Shown here: one piece after another, positions 19,008-27,166 of the stretch
Layout of the letters: every line of letters starts with the position of its first letter
How positions within the stretch are numbered: position 1 is the first letter of the stretch
Translations under genes and position numbers: made by a program
The notes under the pieces: generated by a model
Seen by the model: the letters and a program-made list of their open reading frames with translations, nothing else
What the model was told of the DNA's origin: nothing
The model's database searches: none
NCBI GenBank assembly: GCA_044229785.1
Contig: JBGASK010000002.1
Location: 1 to 64,000, forward strand
Length of the DNA: 64,000 nucleotides
Direction: 5' to 3'
From: JADKHK01 sp035439465
GTDB lineage: Bacteria > Pseudomonadota > Gammaproteobacteria > Xanthomonadales > Ahniellaceae

Positions 19008-20480
19008 TCACATCACCACCACGTCGTACTGTTCCTGCGAATACTGGTCTTCGGGCTGGAAACTGATGGTCTTGCCGATGAATTCCTCCAGCTCCGCCAC
19101 CGCGGCCGATTCCTCGTCGAGGATTTTCGAAACGACTTTCGGCGCCGCCAGCACCAACAGCCGCTCGGCATCGAACTGACGCACCGCGCGGGTGATCTCG
19201 CGGAAGATCTCGTAACACACGGTTTCCGCCGTCTTCAGCGTGCCGCGGCCGGCGCAGGCCGGACACGGCTCGCAGAGCTGGCGCTCGAGACTCTCGGTGG
19301 TGCGCTTGCGCGTCATCTCGACCAGGCCGAGCGGCGACATCTCGTAGACCGTGGTCTTGGCGTGATCGCGCGTCAGCGCCTTCTCCAGCTGGCGCAGCAC
19401 CTGGCGCTTGTGTTCTTCATCGGTCATGTCGATGAAGTCGATGATGATGATGCCCCCGAGGTTGCGCAGCCGCAGCTGCCGTGCCACCGCCTGCGCCGCT
19501 TCGAGATTGGTGCGGTACACGGTCTCTTCGAGGTTGCGGGTGCCGAGATAGGCGCCGGTGTTCACGTCGACCGTGGTCATCGCCTCGGTCTGGTCGACGA
19601 TGAGGTAACCGCCCGACTTCAACGGCACTTCCTTCTTCAAGGCGCGCTGGATTTCGTCCTCGACGCCGTAGAGATCGAAGATCGGTCGCTCGCCCGGATA
19701 GTGCTCGACACGCTCCGCCCAGGCGGGCATGAACTGGCGCACGAACTTCATCAGCCGGTCGAAGGTTTCGCGCGAATCGACGCGCACCTTCACGATGTTG
19801 CTGCGCATGTGGTCGCGCACCGAACGCAGGGGCAGGCTCAGGTCCTCGTACACGCAGTCGCCGATCTTCGCGTTCGCGAATCGCGCGCTCACCGCACGCC
19901 AGACCTTCTGCAGATAGGTGATGTCGTCCTTCAGCGCTTCTTCGCCGACGCCGTCCGCATTGGTGCGCACGATGTAGCCGTGCTCGCGCTCAGGCGCCAG
20001 CGCCAGCATCGAATCCTTGAGGCGCGCACGCTCCGCTTCGTCCTCGATGCGCGCCGATACGCCGATCTGCTTGCTGGTCGCGAGCAGCACGAGATACCGC
20101 GACGGCAGCGACAGGTGCGTGGTCAGGCGTGCGCCCTTGCTGCCGATCGGATCCTTGACGATCTGCACGATGACCTCCTGGCCTTCGTGCAGCAGTTCGT
20201 TGATCGGCGGCGTCGGCGCCGCACCTTCGGGCACCTCGATGTCCGGCGACGGCGTGCGCACGATGTCGGAGGCGTGCAGGAACGCCGCGCGCTCCAGCCC
20301 GACTTCGACAAACGCGGCCTGCATGCCCGGCATCACCCGCTGCACGCGTCCCTTGTAGATGTTGCCGACATAGCCGCGGCGCGAAGCGCGCTCGACATAG
20401 ACTTCCTGCAGCATGCCGTTTTCGACCAGCGCGACGCGGGTTTCGCGCGGGGTCACATTGATCAGGATCTCTTCGCTCAC
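19008..20480 (-). CDS. rng: Ribonuclease G
   Basis: A 490-residue endoribonuclease, almost exactly the length of E. coli RNase G (489). It starts SEEILINVTPRETRVAL. An S1-like RNA-binding part covers GYVGNIYKGRV to about residue 120. The catalytic region holds the metal-binding acidic residues of TTVDVNTGAYLG and IIIIDFIDM. The Zn-link cysteines are in CEPCPACAGRGT. It matures 16S rRNA 5' ends and degrades some mRNAs. The start is GTG at 20480, with GGAAGAG 7 bases upstream; an upstream in-frame ATG at 20564 adds residues absent from the family. It sits between maf and yhdP, the usual order. Confidence 0.95.
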   Translation of the reverse strand: MSEEILINVTPRETRVALVENGMLQEVYVERASRRGYVGNIYKGRVQRVMPGMQAAFVEVGLERAAFLHASDIVRTPSPDIEVPEGAAPTPPINELLHEGQEVIVQIVKDPIGSKGARLTTHLSLPSRYLVLLATSKQIGVSARIEDEAERARLKDSMLALAPEREHGYIVRTNADGVGEEALKDDITYLQKVWRAVSARFANAKIGDCVYEDLSLPLRSVRDHMRSNIVKVRVDSRETFDRLMKFVRQFMPAWAERVEHYPGERPIFDLYGVEDEIQRALKKEVPLKSGGYLIVDQTEAMTTVDVNTGAYLGTRNLEETVYRTNLEAAQAVARQLRLRNLGGIIIIDFIDMTDEEHKRQVLRQLEKALTRDHAKTTVYEMSPLGLVEMTRKRTTESLERQLCEPCPACAGRGTLKTAETVCYEIFREITRAVRQFDAERLLVLAAPKVVSKILDEESAAVAELEEFIGKTISFQPEDQYSQEQYDVVVM

Positions 20481-20571
20481 GCGGCTCTTCCGTTCAGCGT
20501 CGATGCACTTATAGCCTGCGGCCGATGAACCGCGATAGTCCGCGGATTGACTTGCCGCAAACAAAAGCGAA

Positions 20572-21171
20572 TCACGTTTCTTTTACAACCGCGTTTTCCC
20601 AGATCGCGAAGCCGAAGCCGCGCAGCACGCGCGCCGTCTCGTGGATGGGCAGGCCCATGACCCCGGAATGGCTGCCGGACAGATGCGAGATCAGGCAGGC
20701 ACCGCGCCCCTGGATGGCATAGGCACCGGCCTTGCCGAAGGGTTCGCCGCTGGCGACGTAGGCCGCGATGTCGGCTTCGCCCAATTCGGCGAAGGTCACC
20801 TCCGATACCGACACGACTTCGGCTTCGCGTCCCGCCCCGACCACGGCGACCGCAGACATCACCTGATGCCTGCGACCGGACAGCGTGCGCAACATGCGTG
20901 CGGCATCGTCCGCGTGCGCGGGCTTGCCGAACACCGCGCCGTCGAGCACGACTTCGGTGTCGGCGCCAAGCACCAGCGCACCGGGCACGGCCGCGACCTG
21001 GATCAACCCTGCACCGGCCTTTTCGCGCGCGACCCGGCGCACGTAATCGAGCGCGGGTTCGCCTGCAGCCGGCGTTTCGTCGATGCTCACGTCGAGCACG
21101 TCGAACACGACGCCCATCTGGGTCAGCAGTTCGCGCCGACGGGGCGATTGGGAGGCGAGAAACAACGTCAT
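20572..21171 (-). CDS. maf: Maf nucleotide pyrophosphatase (YhdE type)
   Basis: A 199-residue protein of the Maf family, which hydrolyses non-canonical or pyrimidine nucleoside triphosphates to monophosphates. It begins with the family signature LASQSPRRRELL. GADTEVVLDG, LSGRRHQVMSAVAV and GEPFGKAGAYAIQGRG are the other conserved blocks. The GKAGAYAIQG block is typical of the dTTP/UTP-specific YhdE branch. It follows rlmH by 10 bases and precedes rng by 91. Confidence 0.94.
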   Translation of the reverse strand: MTLFLASQSPRRRELLTQMGVVFDVLDVSIDETPAAGEPALDYVRRVAREKAGAGLIQVAAVPGALVLGADTEVVLDGAVFGKPAHADDAARMLRTLSGRRHQVMSAVAVVGAGREAEVVSVSEVTFAELGEADIAAYVASGEPFGKAGAYAIQGRGACLISHLSGSHSGVMGLPIHETARVLRGFGFAIWENAVVKET

Positions 21172-21181
21172 CGTCGGACAC

Positions 21182-21652
21182 TCAGGCGCGGTGATAGGGA
21201 TGCCCCTCGAGAATCGAATGGGCGCGATACAACTGTTCGGCGACGACCACGCGCACCAGCCCGTGCGGCAACGTCAACGGCGACAGCGACCAGCGTGCGT
21301 TCGCGCGTTCGATCACGGCCGGCGCATGGCCATCGGGACCGCCGACGGCAAGTGCGACGTCGCGGCCATCCAATGTCCAGCGGCGCATCTGCTCGGCGAG
21401 CTGCACGCTGGTCCAGGCGGCGCCGCGCTCGTCGAGCGCGATCAGCTGCACGTCGCGACCGGCAGCGGCCAGCAGGCGTTCCGATTCCTCGGCCTTGTAC
21501 TTCGCGGCGTCGCCGCCCTTGCCGCGCTTCGCCAGCGGCAATTCGACCAGTTCAGGGGCCAGATGTTTCGGCAATCGCTTCGCGTATTCGGCGTAGCCGT
21601 CGTTGACCCATGCGGGCTGGCGCTCGCTGATGGTCAGCAGGCGGATGCGCAC
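21182..21652 (-). CDS. rlmH: 23S rRNA (pseudouridine-1915-N3) methyltransferase RlmH
   Basis: A 156-residue SPOUT methyltransferase, the normal length for RlmH. It methylates pseudouridine 1915 of helix 69 in the assembled 70S ribosome. The AdoMet knot is visible in LALDE-type QLIALDERG, VALAVGGPDGH, and the C-terminal LPHGLVRVVVAEQLYRAHSI followed by HPYHR. The start is GTG at 21652. It lies 12 bases after rsfS, its usual partner. The genes rsfS-rlmH and maf form one run here. Confidence 0.96.
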   Translation of the reverse strand: MRIRLLTISERQPAWVNDGYAEYAKRLPKHLAPELVELPLAKRGKGGDAAKYKAEESERLLAAAGRDVQLIALDERGAAWTSVQLAEQMRRWTLDGRDVALAVGGPDGHAPAVIERANARWSLSPLTLPHGLVRVVVAEQLYRAHSILEGHPYHRA

Positions 21653-21664
21653 GGGCGCGACGGA

Positions 21665-22258
21665 TCAGGGCGCGGCTTCGGCGTCGTCGTCGCCACCCAC
21701 GCTCCACAGCCGCTCCAGGCCGTAGAACTCGCGGATGCGCGGCAGCATCACGTGCACGACGATGTCGCCGAGGTCGACCAGCACCCATTCGGCTTCCTTC
21801 TCGCCTTCGACGCCGAGCGGCATCATGCCGGCCTTCTTGACGAACTTGACGACCTCGTCGGCGATCGACTTCACGTGCCGGGTCGAGGTGCCGCTGGCGA
21901 TGAACAGCAGATCGGCGAACGAGGCCTTGGCGCGGATGTCGATCTCGTTGACATCCTTCGCCTTCAGTTCATCCAGCGCGGCCATCACCTGCTTGCGCAG
22001 CAGCGCGGTCTCTTTGGCCAATGCCGGCGGTGCGGGCGGCGCGGCGGCGACTTCGGGCTTCGCGGCGATCTTGCGCGGCGCGGCCACTTTCCCGACAGCG
22101 ACCTTCTTGACGGCCACCTTCTTCGCGGACTTCTTCGCTGCCGCCTTCTTCTTGGCCGGCGCCTTGCGTGCGGCCGACTTCTTTGCAGCCGCCTTGCGCA
22201 CCGCGGTCTTCGCCTTCGGCTTGGCTTTCGAGGTCGTGTTCAAGCGGGGAATCCCCAT
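21665..22258 (-). CDS. rsfS: Ribosome silencing factor RsfS with Lys/Ala-rich N-terminal extension
   Basis: The C-terminal 110 residues are a normal RsfS/YbeB domain (MAALDELKAKDVNEID, FADLLFIASGTSTRHVKSIAD, EAEWVLVDLGDIVVHVM). RsfS binds ribosomal protein uL14 and blocks subunit joining when nutrients are short. Ahead of it are about 85 extra residues made almost only of Lys, Ala, Pro, Val and Arg, with repeated AAKK/APAKK units like histone H1 or AlgP tails. The extension is in frame from ATG 22258, and its codons have the G/C-rich third positions of the region, so it is likely translated. An internal start at the RsfS methionine is possible. It precedes rlmH and follows nadD by 33 bases. 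Confidence 0.9.
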   Translation of the reverse strand: MGIPRLNTTSKAKPKAKTAVRKAAAKKSAARKAPAKKKAAAKKSAKKVAVKKVAVGKVAAPRKIAAKPEVAAAPPAPPALAKETALLRKQVMAALDELKAKDVNEIDIRAKASFADLLFIASGTSTRHVKSIADEVVKFVKKAGMMPLGVEGEKEAEWVLVDLGDIVVHVMLPRIREFYGLERLWSVGGDDDAEAAP

Positions 22259-22291
22259 CCACGCGGCGGGCTGCCGCGGGCGCAGTATAGG

Positions 22292-22948
22292 TCAGTCGCG
22301 CGCCGCAGCCGCTTGATACAGGCCAAGTCGGTCGATGTATTCAGCCACGGCGTCCGGCACCAGAAAACGCGGATCGCGACCGGCCGCCACCAGGGTGCGC
22401 ACTGCGGTCGCCGAGATCGCCAGCGGCGTCACCGCGAGTTCGGCGATGCGACCGGCCGGCGATTCGCGCAGCTGCGCCAGCACACCGCGCCGCGCCACGG
22501 CCTGTGCGCGCAGGGCTTCCGGCCAGGCGACACGGTCCGCCGCGCCCGGCCGCGTCAGCACCAGCAGATGCGCGAGTTCGAAAATGTGCTCGTAGCGATG
22601 CCAGGTCGCGAAACCGGCGAAGGCATCGGCGCCGACACACAACACCAGCGGCGCATCGACACCGAGTTCGGCGCGCAGTTCGATCAGCGTGTCGACGCTG
22701 TAGCTGGGGCCTGTCCGCCGCAGTTCGCGATCGTCCGCATGCAGCCGCGGACAACCGGCCAGGCCCAGCGCCAGCATCGCCATGCGCTGCTCGGCCGAGG
22801 CCAGCGGCTGCGGTCGATGCGGCGGCACCGGTGCCGGCAGCAGGCGCACGTCGGCGTCCAGCGCCTCGCCGATTTCCAGCGCGACGCGCAGATGCCCGAG
22901 ATGCACGGGATCGAAGGTGCCGCCGAACATCGCGTTCAATCGGATCAT
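22292..22948 (-). CDS. nadD: Nicotinate-nucleotide adenylyltransferase
   Basis: A 218-residue enzyme that joins nicotinate mononucleotide with ATP to give deamido-NAD in NAD synthesis. The nucleotidyltransferase motif GGTFDPVHLGHLR lies near residues 9-21. SYSVDTLIELR, LVLCVGADAF and the ATP-binding ISATAVR (usually ISST) are present. The start at MIRLNAMF overlaps the holA stop by one base (TGATG). It is in the standard holA-nadD-rsfS order. Confidence 0.95.
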   Translation of the reverse strand: MIRLNAMFGGTFDPVHLGHLRVALEIGEALDADVRLLPAPVPPHRPQPLASAEQRMAMLALGLAGCPRLHADDRELRRTGPSYSVDTLIELRAELGVDAPLVLCVGADAFAGFATWHRYEHIFELAHLLVLTRPGAADRVAWPEALRAQAVARRGVLAQLRESPAGRIAELAVTPLAISATAVRTLVAAGRDPRFLVPDAVAEYIDRLGLYQAAAARD

Positions 22949-23970
22949 CAGGCCACCATGCGTTTGCCGGCACGCGCATCGCCGATGCGCAACAGCAGTC
23001 GTTCCAGCGCGACGTAAGGGTCGTCGACGCCGCGTCCTTTCGCGAGCCGGTCGACGCGCGCCGCTTCGACCAGGCGTTGTTCCCAGAAACGCGTGTCGCC
23101 GCGGGCCAGGGCCTTGCGGAAGGCGGCGTCGCGCGTGCCCCAGATGCCCTCGTTGCGGAACGCGCCGGATTGCTGCGCACGCGGCAACTGCGACAAGCGC
23201 GTCGCCGCCTGCAGGTTCGACAACAGCCAGGCCATCAAGGTCGCCGGCGCCTCGCCTTCGGCGCGCAAGGACGCCAGCATCCGCCGCGTCCGCGCACCGT
23301 CGCCGGCGAATGCCGCCTCGACCATGCCGAACACGTCGAACCGGGCCGAATCGGCGACCAGATCCTCGAGCTCGCGCACATCGACGCGACGCCCATCCGC
23401 CAGCAGCGCCAGCTTGTCGATTTCCTGCGCGCAGGCGAGCAGGTTGCCCTCGGTGCGCCGCACCAGCGCGTCGACGGCATCCGGCGTCAGTTGCACCGAC
23501 CGCGACGCCGCACGCGATTGCACCCAGCCCGGCAACTCGTCGCGCTTCAGCGGCCACAGCGGCAGGAACACGCCGGCGCGCTCGACCGCCTGCGTCCACT
23601 TGCCCTCCTGCTTCTTGCTCCATTGCGTGCAGGTGATCAGCAGCACGCAATCGGACGGCGCGCGTTCGCACCATTCCTGGATCGCCTCCGAGCCCTCGGT
23701 GCCGGGCTTGCCGGTCGGCAGGCGCAATTCGATCAGGCGTTGCGACGCGAACAGCGACATCGCCGCGCCCGAACGCGCCAGATCGTTCCAGTCGAATCCG
23801 GACTCGACATCGTGGACTTCGCGTTCGCTGTAGCCGAGTTCGCGCGCCCGCGCCCGCAGCGCGTCGGCCGCTTCGATGACCAGCAGATGCTCTTCGCCGG
23901 CGATCAGGTAGACCGGCTTCAGTTCCGCCGCCTTCGCGATGCGGCTCGCGAATTGCGCGGAGGCGCTCAT
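22948..23970 (-). CDS. holA: DNA polymerase III delta subunit
   Basis: A 340-residue protein matching HolA in length and context. It is the clamp-loader subunit that opens the beta clamp. Seen are PVYLIAGEEHLLVIEAADALR near the N-terminus, SLFASQRLIELRLPTGKPG, and the helical C-terminal collar region ending AKGRGVDDPYVALERLLLRI. Its ATG overlaps the lptE stop by 4 bases, and its stop overlaps the nadD start. Confidence 0.95.
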   Translation of the reverse strand: MSASAQFASRIAKAAELKPVYLIAGEEHLLVIEAADALRARARELGYSEREVHDVESGFDWNDLARSGAAMSLFASQRLIELRLPTGKPGTEGSEAIQEWCERAPSDCVLLITCTQWSKKQEGKWTQAVERAGVFLPLWPLKRDELPGWVQSRAASRSVQLTPDAVDALVRRTEGNLLACAQEIDKLALLADGRRVDVRELEDLVADSARFDVFGMVEAAFAGDGARTRRMLASLRAEGEAPATLMAWLLSNLQAATRLSQLPRAQQSGAFRNEGIWGTRDAAFRKALARGDTRFWEQRLVEAARVDRLAKGRGVDDPYVALERLLLRIGDARAGKRMVA

Positions 23971-24449
23971 CAGCGCAACGCTTCGATCCGGCGCAGCAGC
24001 GCGGCCAGCGTGTCGCGACGCAATTCCTTGCGCGCCAGCTCGTCTTCGGCCGCGGCGCCCAATGCCTGGGTTTCGTCGAAGCGGTAGTCGCGACGGCGTT
24101 CGATCGCCTCGCGCGGCAGCAGCACCTTGCCGTCGGCATCGACGACTTCGAACTCGACGCGATGCACGACCTGGTACTCCTGCACGCGCGCCGTGCCGCT
24201 GACCGACAGCGGCAGGGTGTTCAACGCGTCGCTCAGCACGCGCAACACCGCGACCTTGTCGGTCGCATCCTCATGCAAGGCCGCGCCGGCGCGCTGCAGC
24301 GCACGCCCGAGCTCCTGCCCGATCGGACTGAACGGATCGGCGACTTCGATGCGCAGTTCCTGCAACGCGGCCGGCAATGCCGCCTGTTCGCGCAGGCGGA
24401 AGCCGCAGGCGGACAGCGAGAGGATCAATCCGAGCACGACGATGCGCAT
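23970..24449 (-). CDS. lptE: LPS-assembly lipoprotein LptE
   Basis: A 159-residue outer-membrane lipoprotein. The signal peptide MRIVVLGLILSLSAC has a lipobox with Cys15, followed by the GFRLR typical of LptE. It forms the plug of the LptD/LptE complex that places LPS in the outer leaflet. It is 1 base after the leuS stop and overlaps holA by 4 bases, the classic leuS-lptE-holA order. Confidence 0.95.
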   Translation of the reverse strand: MRIVVLGLILSLSACGFRLREQAALPAALQELRIEVADPFSPIGQELGRALQRAGAALHEDATDKVAVLRVLSDALNTLPLSVSGTARVQEYQVVHRVEFEVVDADGKVLLPREAIERRRDYRFDETQALGAAAEDELARKELRRDTLAALLRRIEALR

Positions 24450-24450
24450 G

Positions 24451-27036
24451 TCAGTTCGCCACGATGTTGACGATCTTGCCGGGCACGACGATGACCTTGC
24501 GGATGCTCATGCCATCGAGGAAACGCTGCACCGTCGCGTCGTTGCGTGCGGCGGCTTCGGCATCTTCCTTCGATGCGTTCGCCGGCACTTCGATCTGGCC
24601 GCGCAGCTTGCCGTTGACCTGCACCGCGAGCACCGCCGAATCGCGCACCAGGGCCGTGTCGTCGGCCTTCGGCCAGGGCTGGTCGTCGATCTGCGTCTCG
24701 GCATGGCCGAGCGCCTGCCACAAGGCATGCGCGGTGTGCGGCACGATCGGATTCAGCATCAGCGTGATCGCGGTCCAGGCTTCCTGGCGCACCGCGCGGG
24801 CAGATTCCGAGCCGTCATCGAACTTCGCGATCGCGTTCATCAGCTCCATGATCGCGGCGATGGCGGTGTTGAAGGTGTGGCGGCGGCCGAGGTCGTCTCC
24901 GACTTTCGCGATGGTCTCGTGCAGCTTGCGGCGCAGGGTCTTCTGGTCGGCATTCAACGCCGCAGCGTCGAGCACCGGCGCCGGGCCAGCAGCCACGTGC
25001 GCCTGCACGCCCGCCCACAGGCGGCGCAGGAAACGTGCCATGCCTTCGACGCCCGATTCGTTCCAGTCCAGCGACATTTCCGGCGGCGAGGCGAACATCG
25101 AGAACAGGCGCACCGTGTCGGCGCCGTAGCGTTCGATCATGATCTGCGGATCGACGCCGTTGTTCTTCGACTTCGACATCTTCTCGGTGCCGCCAATCTG
25201 CACCGGCAGTCCATCGGCCGCGAGCCTGGCGCCAAGGATGCGGCCGCGTTCATCGCGCTCGATCTCGACATCGGCCGGATTGAACCAGTCCTTGCCGCCA
25301 TTCGTCGCTTCGCGGAAGAAGGTTTCGGCCACGACCATGCCCTGGCACAGCAGGTTGGTCGCGGGTTCGTCGGTCCGCACCAGGCCGGCATCGCGCATCA
25401 GCTTGTGGAAGAAGCGGAAATACAGCAGGTGCAAAATCGCGTGTTCGATGCCGCCGACGTACTGGTCGACCGGCAGCCAGTAGTTCGCGCGTTCGTCGAC
25501 CAGATCGGTCGCGCCGGGCGAGGTGTAGCGCGCGTAGTACCAGCTCGATTCCATGAAGGTGTCGAAGGTGTCGGTCTCGCGCTCGGCCGCGCCGCCGCAG
25601 TTCGGACAGGTAGTCTTGCGCCAGTCCGGATCGGCCTTGATCGGCGACTTCACGCCCGAGAACGCGACGTCTTCCGGCAACACCACCGGCAGCTGGTCTT
25701 CCGGCACCGGCACCGCCTCGCAGGTCGGGCAGTAGATGATCGGGATCGGGCAGCCCCAATAACGCTGGCGGCTGACGCCCCAGTCGCGCAGGCGATAGTT
25801 GACCTTGCGCGCGCCGGCCTTGCACTTCTCGAGACGCTCGGCGATGGCCTTGAAGCTCTGCGCGAAGGTCATGCCGTCGTAGGCGCCGGAATTGAGCAGC
25901 AGGCCGTGTTCGGTGTAAGCCGCAGCCTGCACGTCGATGTCGCCGCCATCGAGCGGACGGATCACCTGCTTGATCGGCAGACCGTACTTGGTCGCGAATT
26001 CGTGGTCGCGTTCGTCATGGCCGGGCACGGCCATCACCGCGCCGGTGCCGTAACCCATCAGCACGAAGTTCGCGACCCACACCGGTACGCGTTCGCCGCT
26101 GATCGGATGCACCGCGTGGACACCCGTCGCGACGCCGCGCTTCTCCTGCGTCTCCAGCGCCGCTTCGGCGGTCGCGCCATGGCGGCATTCCTCGATGAAG
26201 GCGGCCAGTTCGGGATTGGCCTGCGCCGCCTGGATCGCCAGCGGATGTTCGGCCGCGACCGAGACGAAGGTGACGCCCATCAGCGTGTCGGGGCGCGTGG
26301 TGTAGACGCGCAATGGCGCTCCGCCGTCCACACCGAAGTCGATCTCCAGGCCTTCCGAACGCCCGATCCAGTTGCGCTGCATGGTCTTGACCGCTTCCGG
26401 CCAGCCCGGCAGACGATCCAGTTCGTTCAGCAGTTCCTCGGCATAGGCAGTGATCCTGAAAAACCACTGCGGAATCTCGCGGCGTTCGACGACCGCGCCC
26501 GAGCGCCAGCCGCGGCCGTCGATGACCTGCTCGTTGGCAAGCACGGTCTCGTCCACCGGGTCCCAGTTGACCACCGAGTTGCGGCGATAGACCAGGCCGC
26601 GCTTGAACAGTCGCGTGAAGAACAGCTGTTCCCAGCGGTAATAGTCCGGCCGGCAGGTCGCGAATTCGCGCGACCAGTCGATCGCGTAGCCCAGCGCCTG
26701 CAACTGCCCGCGCATGTGGTCGATGTTGGCGTAGGTCCACTTCGCCGGTGCGGTGTTGTTCCTGATCGCGGCGTTTTCGGCAGGCAGGCCGAAGGCGTCC
26801 CAGCCCATCGGCTGCAGCACGTTCTTGCCCTGCATGCGCTGGTAGCGACTGATGACGTCGCCGATGGTGTAGTTGCGCACATGGCCCATGTGCAGCGCGC
26901 CGGACGGATACGGCAGCATCGACAGGCAGAAATACTTCGGCTTGCTCCGGTCTTCCTTGACTTCGTAGGCGCGGGTGCGCGCCCAGTACGCCTGTGCGGC
27001 GGCTTCGATCGATTTCGGGTCGTAGTGCTCGTGCAT
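24451..27036 (-). CDS. leuS: Leucyl-tRNA synthetase
   Basis: An 861-residue class I aminoacyl-tRNA synthetase, the usual length. The HIGH signature is HMGH (49-52) in LPYPSGALHMGHVRNY. The KMSKS loop is KMSKSKNNGVDP. A CP1 editing domain lies between them with the conserved T-rich YTTRPDTLMGVTF. A zinc-type module contains CPTC and CPNCGG pairs. It heads the minus-strand housekeeping run. A TTGCCG-N18-TAGTCT promoter-like pair lies 48-77 bases upstream. Confidence 0.97.
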   Translation of the reverse strand: MHEHYDPKSIEAAAQAYWARTRAYEVKEDRSKPKYFCLSMLPYPSGALHMGHVRNYTIGDVISRYQRMQGKNVLQPMGWDAFGLPAENAAIRNNTAPAKWTYANIDHMRGQLQALGYAIDWSREFATCRPDYYRWEQLFFTRLFKRGLVYRRNSVVNWDPVDETVLANEQVIDGRGWRSGAVVERREIPQWFFRITAYAEELLNELDRLPGWPEAVKTMQRNWIGRSEGLEIDFGVDGGAPLRVYTTRPDTLMGVTFVSVAAEHPLAIQAAQANPELAAFIEECRHGATAEAALETQEKRGVATGVHAVHPISGERVPVWVANFVLMGYGTGAVMAVPGHDERDHEFATKYGLPIKQVIRPLDGGDIDVQAAAYTEHGLLLNSGAYDGMTFAQSFKAIAERLEKCKAGARKVNYRLRDWGVSRQRYWGCPIPIIYCPTCEAVPVPEDQLPVVLPEDVAFSGVKSPIKADPDWRKTTCPNCGGAAERETDTFDTFMESSWYYARYTSPGATDLVDERANYWLPVDQYVGGIEHAILHLLYFRFFHKLMRDAGLVRTDEPATNLLCQGMVVAETFFREATNGGKDWFNPADVEIERDERGRILGARLAADGLPVQIGGTEKMSKSKNNGVDPQIMIERYGADTVRLFSMFASPPEMSLDWNESGVEGMARFLRRLWAGVQAHVAAGPAPVLDAAALNADQKTLRRKLHETIAKVGDDLGRRHTFNTAIAAIMELMNAIAKFDDGSESARAVRQEAWTAITLMLNPIVPHTAHALWQALGHAETQIDDQPWPKADDTALVRDSAVLAVQVNGKLRGQIEVPANASKEDAEAAARNDATVQRFLDGMSIRKVIVVPGKIVNIVAN

Positions 27037-27083
27037 GCTCGGGCTGCGCCGCAGGGCGCATCACTGAAAGGGAAATGACGGCC

Positions 27084-27113
27084 AGACTAGCGCAGCGGCT
27101 TTCCGGGCGGCAA
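27084..27113 (-). promoter_or_regulatory. Putative sigma-70 promoter for leuS operon
   Basis: Read on the minus strand, TTGCCG and TAGTCT are separated by 18 bases and lie 48-77 bases before the leuS ATG, in the divergent gap with the amidohydrolase gene. Each half matches the consensus at four of six positions. This is a by-eye match only. Confidence 0.3.
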
Positions 27114-27166
27114 CCGAATCGGCGGGCGCTTGGCTACACTGCCGGACTTTCGTCAGGAGTCGACCC

